Below, in pieces: positions 46,775 to 56,732 of a stretch of DNA of 64,000 nt. The stretch spans positions 138,265 through 202,264 of the forward strand of contig SCFE01000079.1 in the NCBI GenBank assembly GCA_004352715.1. Direction: 5' to 3'. Under the pieces are notes generated by a model. The model was not told where the DNA came from and made no database searches. It saw only the letters and a program-made list of their open reading frames with translations. The stretch comes from Hofstenia miamia. Taxonomy: Eukaryota; Xenacoelomorpha; Acoela. A program made the translations under genes and the position numbers. Positions within the stretch are counted from its first letter, which is position 1. Each line of letters begins with the position of its first letter.

Positions 46775-48639
46775 TTTGTATAAGAATAAGCGAAAATGAA
46801 TCGAACTACAATCAATATGTGATCCTATAGTTTTTGTAGTTTTGCGCATGATGCAATTCAAATTTTGTAAAACCATTATTAAATAGGACGAATAACGCAA
46901 TATTATATGAAGATGCTTGATTTATTCAATGCATTTAATATAGCTAAATTAATGCGTTAAAAAGCATTGCAAATATGATTTCCTAAAACGTAAAAAAGAA
47001 ATTAGCATCAATAAATGAATCAATTTATTACCTATTTAAAATCTACAAACAAACTCTGTGATAGTAAATAGTAGATTATTGATAAAAACAAATATTTTCA
47101 TTGATTAGCACTCTCAAATACTGTACATATGTCCATAATTTATTAGGTATTTCATTTCTTCTAGATTTGATATGACTAAAAATACGCACTATATAACTAT
47201 AACGTATAGTTCGTTTTCAATTAGAAAAAGCTTATAAATGCGCAATAACTTAGAATAATTTAATAATGCCATCTTGCGAGATAAAATTAATGTAGTGAGA
47301 AAATGTTTCGTCAATTACATTTCCGTCAGCCATGTGAGAAATTTACTCATTATTGTCATACATTGCATTATTATACGCTAAGCAATGCATGCATAGTTGC
47401 CGTTGTTTATTCCTACAATTCAGTGTTTACATTTTGGTAAAGATCTAAGCTTCATATATTACAAGGTAATTTTTACTTTTTAGTTCACAAAATTGAAGTA
47501 TACAAATAACGTTTTAATTTTGCTAAACATTGTTTAACAAACGCTTGTCGACGAATGGTAGCGTAGTGCCATGGAACATTTGTAAAAAAAGTATGCAGCG
47601 AAAGGACGGCACGTAAAACACGTTTTCAATTAACTTAAGTAATAACCAGCGCATAGTAAATTTCTCTAGATGAATTTGAAAAAAGATATTTTTGCTGGAA
47701 AAAGTGGTGCATTCTAAGCGAAGTTTTTTTATTGAAGTTGATTCATAAACTGATATTCAATCACTTTGGCTCTTCTTGAGGGTTCAATAACATGCATTAA
47801 GAAACCTGGTGAAGTTCAATTTAGGCCCTATTGATGGTTATGCGATGCCGTGTTTGTGATTGTTGACAAAATTCTAAAGCAGAGCGTTTACTTTTTTAGC
47901 TGTCATTCAACATCCTTGTTGAATTATATTGTTGCATTGCATAAAGAACTCCGTGAAACACAATCATCCTTTCAAATATTTACAGTCTCGTCATATTGAT
48001 TGGTCAAAGCATGCAGGAAAATCGATTTGGTTGAGAGATGATTTCCTAAGAATCGGTATAGACATCAGATTTTGATATTGATATTGACATTGCAGTGGGC
48101 TCATCTAAGCTTGCTGTTCATATAGTCATGCTTCGAATAGTAAAAAATGAGCGTTTAGTGCACACAGTGTTGAAACATTACCTTGATATGAAATATTAAA
48201 AAATAATTTAAGCATAAGCCGCCACGGCACAACAATCTACAATTTTTTATTATCATTGAAACACGACCTGAATTATTTTTTCAAAAATTTTGTCATTCAG
48301 TCAAAATTAAAGGTATTTTAGATAAACCGCGTATAAATGATGAAATGTTTTTGGCGGCAAATTGTTTCAATGGTTTAATAAATTGTCCAAGACCAAACTT
48401 TCGATGATTTTAGTATGCAAATTAACAGAATTAGAAAATCAAAAAAGAATTTTATCAGAGGCGAATTTACGATCTATGAATTGGGTGGGCTATAGCCAGA
48501 GCTGCAAATGGACCGAAATCTCATTACCAACTGAAATGACTTAGACTCATTATAGCGCGGTTTTCAAACATTGCGAAAAAATTTCGATCCGAGATTTCCT
48601 AAGATTAATGCAAATTTATGCAATTTATCATTCATATTT
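46775..48639. other. Intergenic stretch, no gene recognised
   Basis: AT-rich with no recognisable exon. The open frame 48362-48544 has no known domain. Confidence 0.5.
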
Positions 48640-48659
48640 ATTTAAAAACAATTTAAACA

Positions 48660-49110
48660 TCAGAGATGGAAGCGGTGCAGATTTTTGCGACCTCCCCTGC
48701 CCTCTTGCACCACCCCACTCCACAGACTGTGCCCTGCCCCATTTCCAAGCTTTATGTTCTACAGCCCTAAATTTGACCTTGGCCAGCCTGCCTTAAGCAG
48801 TGATTTTTTGTTATAGTCGGCGGTTTTTACTACTACTAAGTAAAATACTGCAATTTTCAACGAAGCAATTAAAACATGCTCATAGTTCGAACAACTAATG
48901 AAAATGGTCAAAGTGAATAAGTTTTAAAAACAAAAATACAAATAATAATCATGGAAATAAATAGTTCATTATAATGGTTAGAAATTAATCTTAGTCGAAA
49001 TTTTGACCCTGGCTACAGCCGGCTAGTGGCAATACCGTGGTCGCAGAACACTACCCCAAATTGCCCCACTCAAACAATTCGGGCTCCAAACACTTATCTT
49101 ATTGCTCCAA
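48660..49110. repeat. Two C-rich segments, unidentified repeat debris
   Basis: Segments near 48690-48796 (CCTCCCCTGCCCTCTTGCAC) and 49005-49090 are C-rich against the AT background and share phrases such as TGACCxTGGC. They may be pieces of one degraded element. No frame is supported. Confidence 0.3.
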
Positions 49111-49184
49111 ATTCTTTTCTATCATAATTTTCTTAGCACTGCACCACACCACCACTGCCAAATATTTTGAATCCTTACTGCCTA

Positions 49185-49905
49185 CAGTGCGTCCCAAAAG
49201 TCCGTCACATAGAATAACAAAACATTATATATTTAGCAGAAAGTATTTAACATTAAAAATATAACATTTGATGTCCAGAAATATAAAGACAATGATAATT
49301 AAATGTCAGAAAGGTCTACCTGCAATCCGTTATGTTGAATGCACAGGTGTAGCCGCCGGAAGGTTCTCTTGTTGATTGAGTCTAGAACATCACGGGGAAA
49401 TTGATTGAAGAATTCTTAGATTGACTCATTTAATTCAGCAACAGTCCTTGGTTTAAGAAAACAATCTTGGACTTCACAATGCCCCACAGGGCATTATCAC
49501 ATAAAGTTAGGTCTGGACTACGAGGTGGCCACAGAGTTGGTCCAAATTTACCGACCCATCTGTCCTGGAAGGTTTCTATCGAGAAATTCCCTTGTATCCA
49601 GAGTATATGGACACGTGCTCCATCCTGTGGAAAGTGGGAGGACAACAATATTCCCTTCGTTTCTAATGCTGGAATTATTTCGTCACGAATCATTGCGATG
49701 TATTTTCCAGTAGTAACACTACCTTCAATAAAAAATGGACCTATCGAATGTCTTCCCGACTTTTGGAGGATGCTGCCAAACTTGCTCCCAAAAATGAGGA
49801 TTTTCTTTGGACCAAAATGACAGTCTCACTTGTCCTTTTCACACTGCATATATGGCGCATTCGTTGATAAAGAAAAGTATATTCTTTCTGACATTATTGT
49901 CATGT
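49185..49905 (-). mobile_element. mariner/IS630-type transposon remnant
   Basis: Minus-strand frames give GPFFIEGSVTTGKYIAMIRD, then FPQDGARVH, then RWVGKFGPTLWPPRSPDLTL and CDNALWGIVKSK. This is the end of a DDE/D transposase: QDGAxxH with the second Asp, and WPPRSPDL followed by an acidic residue and W. A frameshift lies near 49790. A terminal sequence, TACAGTGCGTCCCAAAAGTC (from 49183), stands at the downstream side, as expected for the 3' end of the element. The 5' part is missing; LINE sequence follows at about 50 kb. Confidence 0.75.
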
Positions 49906-50018
49906 TTTGCGAGTGTTTGCCTACAGCATTCAAGACTGTAAGCATAGTCGGCTTTAGCGAGATACTGCACTTTGGTTGTAAGCTTTATTAACTGGTGTTT
50001 CTATCTCCAACCTCATGC

Positions 50019-50990
50019 TGCAAAACTAATGATTTACCTGATCAATATATTGATACAATGCCGCTTCTATTTGCTGATGATACAAAGATAACAGATCAAA
50101 ACTGCACTGATTTACAATCAGATCTAAACTTGTTTTTGTTGTGGGCAAAAGAAAACAGAATGATAAACTTCAACTATTTACTATAATGTCTCCAGAAACT
50201 ACTATTCCACTAATTATTGATGTAAGATTAGTTTCTTTATCTTCGGTTAAAGTTCTTGACGTTACTATCTCAAATAATTTTTCTTGGAGTGAACATATAT
50301 CAAAGAAATTGAAATCATGTAACAGGTCTTTTATTTCTATCATAAGAACTATACCATTCAATACTTATTTCAAAATATAAAAGAATTTCTAATTCATTGA
50401 ATTTACCAGCTCTTATTTATGCTTCACCAATTTGGTAGGCTAAGAGTGATGTAAATCGTTTCGAAAAATTTCAAAGAAGATGTTCTCGTTGAATAATACA
50501 ACAGGAAAATTACAAGTCTCGCTTAATTCTACTAAATATTTTAAATTCAACGTTTTGATCGTGTTTTCTTTAATAAGCTCTTAAACAATAAATTTGATTT
50601 TAAAATCCATAACTTTGTATACTTTAAGACTGTACGTCCTTCAAATCTAAGAAGTTCAAATCACATCATCTTTGAAGGCAAAATTTGTAGAAAATCGAAG
50701 ACATTTCAATATTTTTCCATCGAGCGGTTCCCTTAGCAAATCTCATTTATTTGAAAACATCTATTAATCTTCTGAGTGCACCAAGAGATGTAAATCATGA
50801 CTTAAAATACTTTTTTTTGAAATTTTTCAAAATAAATTATACTATTGAAGATCCTTGCACCCATTATATCGTCTGCCCTTGTAATACATGTCGCTCAAAA
50901 CAACTTTAGTTAATGCAGTTTAATATATTTGTATGTTAAAAATTTTTGTTTCAATAAAAGTCTCTTAATAATAATTATAATAAAAAGCTT
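50019..50990 (+). pseudogene. LINE reverse-transcriptase remnant
   Basis: The order is NDLPDQYIDTMPLLFADDTK (the RT active-site motif FADD at about 50070), NLFLLWAKEN, then in a shifted frame FTIMSPETTIPLIIDVRLVS, SVKVLDVTISNNFSWSEHIS and KKLKSCNRSF, then LPALIYASPIW and FEKFQRRCSR. This is the RT and downstream thumb part of a Jockey/CR1-type non-LTR element. Several frameshifts and stops are present. AATAAAAG with an AT tail near 50952-50990 may be the 3' end. Confidence 0.8.
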
Positions 50991-51006
50991 TTTAAGTAAC
51001 CTGTAT

Positions 51007-51026
51007 AATATATATATATATATATA
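51007..51026. repeat. (TA)n microsatellite after LINE remnant
   Basis: Short TA run directly after the LINE tail. Confidence 0.85.
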
Positions 51027-51613
51027 AATTTTAAAACACAAAGCAAAATGCTATCGCTTTTTGTAAAACAATATAAATTTGACTAACATTTACTGTATTA
51101 TATTATATATCCTATGACTTATCAGTTAAATTATATTTAGAAAGGTAATCTGAGTGCTTGTTCTATACAGCTTGTTAATTTTCTAGGTCTGAATACTACA
51201 CAGTAGATTTAAAATGTTTTGCTTTTTCATTTTTAATAGATGTTCACCTTCGTATTATAACCTTTTGGAAAACATTTTAAATGTTTATAGCTCAAAAACT
51301 ATCTGAAAGCCACTGCGGCCTCAATTGGGTTGGGATATCCTTGCACAGTCGAAGTTCTTTGTTGCTTCCGCGTATTCAAAACCTTATAAGTGCATGAACA
51401 TTATATATGAAGAAAATTGAAATCTTTTTAAAAAAATTATTAATCTTTTCAACAACCTCAGCCACAACAATAGGCTTTAATAGAAATTTTCAGCATTGCA
51501 TTAAAGGATGTTACCCAATAGACCTGCCCATACCTCACGATTCTCAAATTTGTTAATAGGCTTGGAGAAAAGTCTTTGTAAATTTGGAAGCACCAGGTAA
51601 GTTATTGAAAGTA

Positions 51614-51616
<3 letters not shown>

Positions 51617-51649
<33 letters not shown>

Positions 51650-51650
51650 N
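51617..51650. repeat. (TA)n microsatellite ending in a single N
   Basis: TA run followed by AAA and one N at 51650. The 186-bp block shared with gene A begins at the next base, so the N marks a join between different sequence sources in the assembly. Confidence 0.95.
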
Positions 51651-51836
51651 AATATGAACATTATTCAATTAAGTTAAATTTGGAAAGGCGATATATGTCT
51701 GCGTAACATACAGCTTGCTAACCTTTAAGTGTTTTTCAACTTCTCAGTATATTTTCTATTTTTGTTTCTCACAAATTTTTAATTGATATTAAATACATAA
51801 TATTATGGACATTATAACAGAAATGTAATTTTTCAA
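51651..51836. repeat. 186-bp block upstream of gene C, identical to 11300-11485
   Basis: All 186 bases match the block upstream of gene A. At 51837 the sequence switches to GTAAACCTACAAAATTAACT, which matches the leader of gene B instead. Confidence 0.95.
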
Positions 51837-51860
51837 GTAAACCTACAAAATTAACTTTAG

Positions 51861-52033
51861 ATGCCTCGTTCTTGTCTTGTCACTGGTTCAAACAAAGGCA
51901 TTGGCTTAGAAGCAGTTCGTCAAATATCCAAAGAATATACAGATAATGACATTGTATATTTAACATCAAGAGATGAGCAAAGAGGAAAAAAGGCAATGAA
52001 ATATTTAACTGAGAAAGGTTTAAGAAACATAAG
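51861..52033 (+). CDS. Gene C exon 1
   Basis: MPRSCLVTGSNKGIGLEAVR, then QISKEYTDNDIVYLTSRDEQ. Ends phase 2 at ATAAG, donor GTAATA. ATG directly preceded by ACTTTAG. Confidence 0.92.
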
Positions 52034-55000
52034 GTAATATTTAAGTACAAAAAATTTTATACGTAGCAGTGAATTTTATTCACGTATTAAAATGAAAACT
52101 ACTCACCACTAAATGACATTAAGTAGACACTTTTTTGAGAACTAAATTTTGTTGTACTGGTTTATTATTTTGATATGATAAAGTTTGTTTTGATTTTATG
52201 TTTATAAATCTAATCTAATATATTTTTTTTGGAAACAATAAAAGTTTGAAAGTTTCCTTTTAATAATTAACAATACTGATCACAAAATAAAAATTGCTCA
52301 TGAATATGTCTCATTCTTAAACGTGTTACGCTTAGGCTTACATAATGTAAGTTACATGTAAGTTACATTTATAGCAAAATAGTATGTAAATTGTTGTAAC
52401 AGCTGAGATTGTTAGAGATCCTATTATATATGATTAAACAATGAAAGCAAATCTGATGCCGTATCTACATTGTTAATGGTTTTTTAGTTTTTTGACCTGC
52501 AAAATTAATGAGGCCGTCATTCTAGAAAGGCGAGTTAGCAAGATCGCTCTCCATTGACAAAACAGCTAATGTTAAGAGGCACTCATCACAAATTGTTGTT
52601 TTCAGACGTTCTTGATGAGTTTCAACTTACTAACATTTCTTTCTGCTTAGGCTTCACTTAATGACAAGTTGTAACATCTTGGTAGAACTACAAATACTTA
52701 AGGGAACTTAGCATTCAGGTGGTGCTTATACATGTACATATCATAAAGATCATCCTTGCCTTAGAATCTGTCTTAAGCTTAGGCACATATATTGGAGTAT
52801 TTTGCAGAATTAACCGAAGCAATCTTGTTGTTATATCTAAAATATGTGTCTCAACTGCAAAATTTCTTGATGTTAATTGGTTAATAATTTAATAAAACCT
52901 GCTAATAATGGCAATCAGTCGAACATGTTTGGTCTATGTTCCTTCTCACGCCATCGGCTCCTAGAAATTTGTCCATCTTAGTTTCTGCATTGTAAATTCT
53001 GAGATGGAGAAATTTCAAGCAGACTGGAGTTTTCATTTTACTAATCTAAGATAGTTTATTGTGTACCTCTATACTGATCCAATTTTCATAAATTTGACAG
53101 ATGATGTTCACAGGCCTTACTTCTGGTAAATGTATCTTTTCAATACTGTAATAATCATACAGAATGCCTCATGCCATTTATAACACAACGGACATAGCAA
53201 AAAAAAGTAGACATCTGCATGGATGGAATTTAACCTTTTCTTATTCGTCTAGGTATTTGCTTCTCGCTTCTTATCAATTAGCCACCATGCTTTTCAAACT
53301 TGTATAATCTCGAATTCATGATTAGTTCATAGTTACCTTCCTGGGTAATAGGTACGTATAAAAGATTTTTAGTAAATTTATTATGTATTTTATTACGTGA
53401 CATAACTTCATATGTTAATTATTTGATTTCCAAATAGAAAACTGATATATACATTAAATATATTAATGGAATAATTGCTCTGCATTCAGATATTTGCAGC
53501 TAGATGTTGAAGATGTGCAGTCTATTAAGCTGGCAGCAGAGCAAATTTCGAAGGCACATGGGAAATTGCATGTACTTGTTAACAATGCTGGAATATACTT
53601 TGACTCAGGTTCAAAAACACCTTTTTATCAACAAGCAGAAGTATGTTCTGTTAAATATGCTATTTTAAAATGAAAATTAGACCGCAAATAGGATCAACTA
53701 TTTTGGAGCTCTCAATGTTACAAATGGGTTTATGGATCTGCTAAGGAATGGTGGTCGCATTGTCAATGTGAGTAGTGGAATGGGGGAACTTGCACAGGTA
53801 ATATTTATTTCAATAATTGAATCACATTTTAGGATGCGGAAGCAAATGCTTAAAGGATGTTTAGAAAATTTATACTAGCATTTGCTAATAATTTTTCAAT
53901 AGCATATAATTTCAAAAGTTTCCAAAATGTTGCTAAGCATTTTTTTAAATTTTTAGATGGAAGAGGGAGTATATAGCATTTTACAAAATAACTCTGAGCA
54001 CACTGCTAGTGTTCATGTTAGTATTCTATTATAGAAATATTGCTTTCATTATTGCTTTTTAAATACTTTACTATTACCTTTGAGTAGAAGTTTGCATTAT
54101 TTTATACATTTTAAAGCACTTTAGCATATTTGATTATTTAAAATTTTTTTGAAGAGTCTTTAAAACAATTTTTCAAAGTTATTGTAAGCAAATCATCTCA
54201 GTTTAAAAGAATACACTATGATTCACTTTGCGAATTTTTAATCATATACTTTGAGTTGCAAATGTGTTGATATCTTCAGATTATATTGAATTAAGATATA
54301 CTAAATAATGAATGCCAATTCGGCCCAGATCACGGCTGGCACAAATGGCTATAAAATACAGCTCAAGTTCAGTTTAAACACAACCCAATCTTCTAATAAT
54401 TATTACCATTTGAAAGCTGGAAACTCAAAAAAACACCAATATATCTGTTTATATGAGGAGAATGTACTTCATATTAATGAACTTTTATTGAATAATATCA
54501 TTTTATTATACTGAGATAAATATTTCTTAAGAAATAGTGGGCAGGAGCCGGCATTTCATCATGAGACAGACGTTTAACTCCAAGTTGTAGGGTTTTGGGA
54601 CCTGCTTTTTGGTTTTAATAACAGACATGGCTATGGAATTTAATGTATTCAAAGTAAAAGGGGACACTAGCTTTACATCATTTCACATTTTACTCATTTG
54701 TGTCGCTGCTAAAATGAACTTTACAAGAAATTATAAAGCACTTTATGAAAAATTTGGTGACATTGGTGAAGTTAATAACGAGAAATCTGTAGGGACACTG
54801 GTTGTGCATCAATCAAAATTAACCTTTTCACATCTGACTTGAGAAGTTGACTAAAATTTGGGTGAAATATGTTACGTTGCAAGAATCTAGGAGGGTTGGT
54901 TATAACTTAAGTTTGAGTGTATTTGACTCCCATAGATTTCATTTCAATTACAATCTAACTAAAAGATTTAAAATTAAAATGTTTTAGGTGTCAAAAAATC

Positions 55001-56732
55001 ACCAAAAGAGGCTAATTTCATCCAACCTGACAGTTGAAGATATAACAGACTTCGTAAATGACTTCATTAAAAAAGCAAAAACAAAATTGCATAAAGAGGC
55101 TGGATATTCTTCTAATGCATATGGAATGAGCAAACTAGCCATGATTGCAATGACTAAGGCAGGTACATTTCAAATTTCAACTGCAAAACCACAGTTTAAT
55201 GATTTGCATCAATTAAGAATTGAATATATTTAATTATGGCCTCATTATTTTGAATAATTATTTTTAATCAAATTAAATTTTTGTAAAGGAATAAACTGAC
55301 ACATATTGGTCTTAGGAGTTATAACAAATTGGACTTTTATGGATCTTGATTGGAGATCAATATTCAGTATCAAAATGGATGTGTGTCTATAAATAGATGC
55401 ACCAACATGTTCATTAGATGTTTATCATTAATTGGGCATTGAAAAATTTTGCAGTCATTGTGCAACGAAATCTTTTCGAATCAAAGGCATGTATAAACCC
55501 ATTAAAGATTGACCTTCATTTAAGTGTGTAAGCGGGCCAGGCTGTAAAAAATATTCATGTGGACTGTGGGGCCATTCAAAATAAATGAATTATTGGCTGA
55601 AGTGTGGGCCACAATTCTTAGCTAATCTTATAAAATGTGATATCTTAAATCACTTCCGCAAATGTTTTCAGTTTGCATTGTAACAAACTTGTACAGACTC
55701 TAAATTTTATATTGATATTTTTCCATACAAGTTCTATTTTTCTCGTGTTTTGTTTTTGGTTATGTAACATACTGATTATTGCGCTAAAAGTTGTTGGCCA
55801 AATTGAGTCAAATGTAAGTTTCAGATCAGGCTGAGCCAATTTTTGAAAAACTACATGGCTTGCTATTTGCACAATTCAAAAATATTAATGGCCAAATTTG
55901 GAAGAAATCCCATCACTTTGATATATTATATATCAAAATTAGCTAGGTAATGGCATTTTTTCAATATCTTCAGTTAAATATATCTAAAGCTTAATAGGCT
56001 AATGAAAATTTGGAAAAACTTTTGCATTGATATTCTAATTTTGCATAAATGAATTTAGCAAAAGTATAATTCAGCGATCCCCTAAAAAGGGGCAAGGAAG
56101 CAAAACTAGATGCCTGACTAAAAATACAAAAATGATTTCGTGCTGATTTTAGAATTTAATTTTTTTCAATTGTTGTTTTACTAGTGATAGACACTGCCAG
56201 TTCTTTTGGTACGATACGTCAAATGGAATTTTTTTGCCCATGAAATTTATTGATTACCATTGTCAACTCAACAGTTTTATTGCTGACTTGGTTTAAAGCA
56301 TTTTCTAGCTGAACGCACACAAATGATAATCTAACAAAAGTAAAATTTAAAACTAAAAGTTTTCGGCATGTAGTTTCTTAAATTTTTGTCACAAAACATG
56401 GTTGCCCTTATTTTGCCTTAATCCTTGTCATTGTCTCATTGTTTCACTATTATTGCATGTTTTGTAACTATTATATTTATTTATATATATATACATAGTT
56501 ATTGATGTAAATAAAAAGGCATCACATTTAGGTCCAAGCACGTGAGTTTGTCAAAGATAAAATCGCTGTTGTAGTAATGTGTCCTGGATGGTGCCGAACT
56601 GATATGACTGCGGGTGTTGGCTTGCATTCATCTTCAAAGGGAGCAGAGACCGTAACTTGGTTGGCAACAAAGGAAGACATCCATGATTTGTCTGGAAAAT
56701 TATTTTCATCAAAAACAGCTACAGAATGGTAA
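51861..56732 (+). CDS. Carbonyl-reductase-like SDR, copy C (5 exons, 270 aa)
   Basis: Join of 51861-52033, 53490-53640, 53681-53797, 54988-55158 and 56532-56732 gives an intact 270-residue frame. Motifs: TGSNKGIG at 8-15, TSRDEQRG, NNAG at 89-92, Asn114 in RINYFG, Ser139-Ser140 in NVSS, Tyr192 and Lys196 in AYGMSK, CPGWCRTDM, and a final ATEW. This copy is closest to the consensus of the family, including the PGWxRTDM form. Intron 2 is 40 bp. Intron 4 has a GC donor (AAG|GCAGGT); a competing GTACAT donor 4 bases downstream would put the next exon out of frame and give an early stop. The role is expected to be NADPH-dependent carbonyl reduction in the cytosol; the substrate is unknown. Exon joins are inferred from frame and from copies A and B. 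Confidence 0.92.
52480..52720 (-). pseudogene. hAT transposase dimerisation-domain remnant in intron 1 of gene C
   Basis: On the minus strand, AERNVSKLKLIKN (about 52668-52630) is followed in another frame by LKTTICDECLLTLAVLSMES and DLANS (to about 52525). This is the hAT C-terminal dimerisation signature (AERSFSKLKLIKxxLRSTMxxERLxxLALLSIExDL). A stop and a frameshift show decay. Preceding minus-strand sequence up to about 53000 may belong to the same element. Confidence 0.7.
53490..53640 (+). CDS. Gene C exon 2
   Basis: YLQLDVEDVQSIKLAAEQIS, then LHVLVNNAGIYFDSGSKTPF and YQQAE. Same phase as in A and B. Confidence 0.92.
53641..53680 (+). other. Gene C intron 2, 40 bp
   Basis: GTATGTTCTG to TGAAAATTAG, 40 bp, with in-frame stops. 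Confidence 0.9.
53681..53797 (+). CDS. Gene C exon 3
   Basis: TANRINYFGALNVTNGFMDL, then RIVNVSSGMGELAQ. Donor GTAATA. Confidence 0.92.
54609..54842 (+). pseudogene. Possible macrodomain-like (OARD1-type) fragment in intron 3 of gene C
   Basis: The open frame contains FNVFKVKGDTSFTSFHILLI, then CVAAKMNFTRNYKALYEKFG, then EVNNEKSVGTLVVHQSKLTF. The layout VKGD, then hydrophobic-C-V-A-x-x-M, then KFG, then VGTLVV recalls small macrodomain ADP-ribose hydrolases (VKGDLF, AHCVAxDxxMGxGIA, KFG, VGxVAVL). The nucleotide-binding Gly-rich segment is replaced by FTRNYKA, so it would not be functional. A processed, decayed copy of a host gene is one reading; chance resemblance is the other. Confidence 0.35.
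54988..55158 (+). CDS. Gene C exon 4
   Basis: VSKNHQKRLISSNLTVEDIT, then EAGYSSNAYGMSKLAMIAMT and Lys. YxxxK pair present. Donor AAG|GCAGGT (GC type), with a competing GT 4 bases downstream. Confidence 0.92.
55159..56531. other. Gene C intron 4
   Basis: GC-AG intron of 1373 bp. AT-rich with no recognisable element. A short TA run lies near 56480-56491, about 40 bp before exon 5. Confidence 0.75.
56532..56732 (+). CDS. Gene C exon 5 (terminal)
   Basis: VQAREFVKDKIAVVVMCPGW, CRTDMTAGVGLHSSSKGAET, then LSGKLFSSKTATEW and TAA at 56730-56732. Confidence 0.92.
   Translation, partial: VQAREFVKDKIAVVVMCPGWCRTDMTAGVGLHSSSKGAETVTWLATKEDIHDLSGKLFSSKTATEW

Noticed and set aside
49467-49820. 117-codon plus-strand frame
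   Set aside because: It is the antisense shadow of the mariner-type transposase remnant on the minus strand.
54609-54842. Calling the macrodomain-like frame a functional gene
   Set aside because: It is short, lacks the ligand-binding Gly loop, has no ATG at the start of the frame and no flanking exons. It is kept only as a possible fossil.
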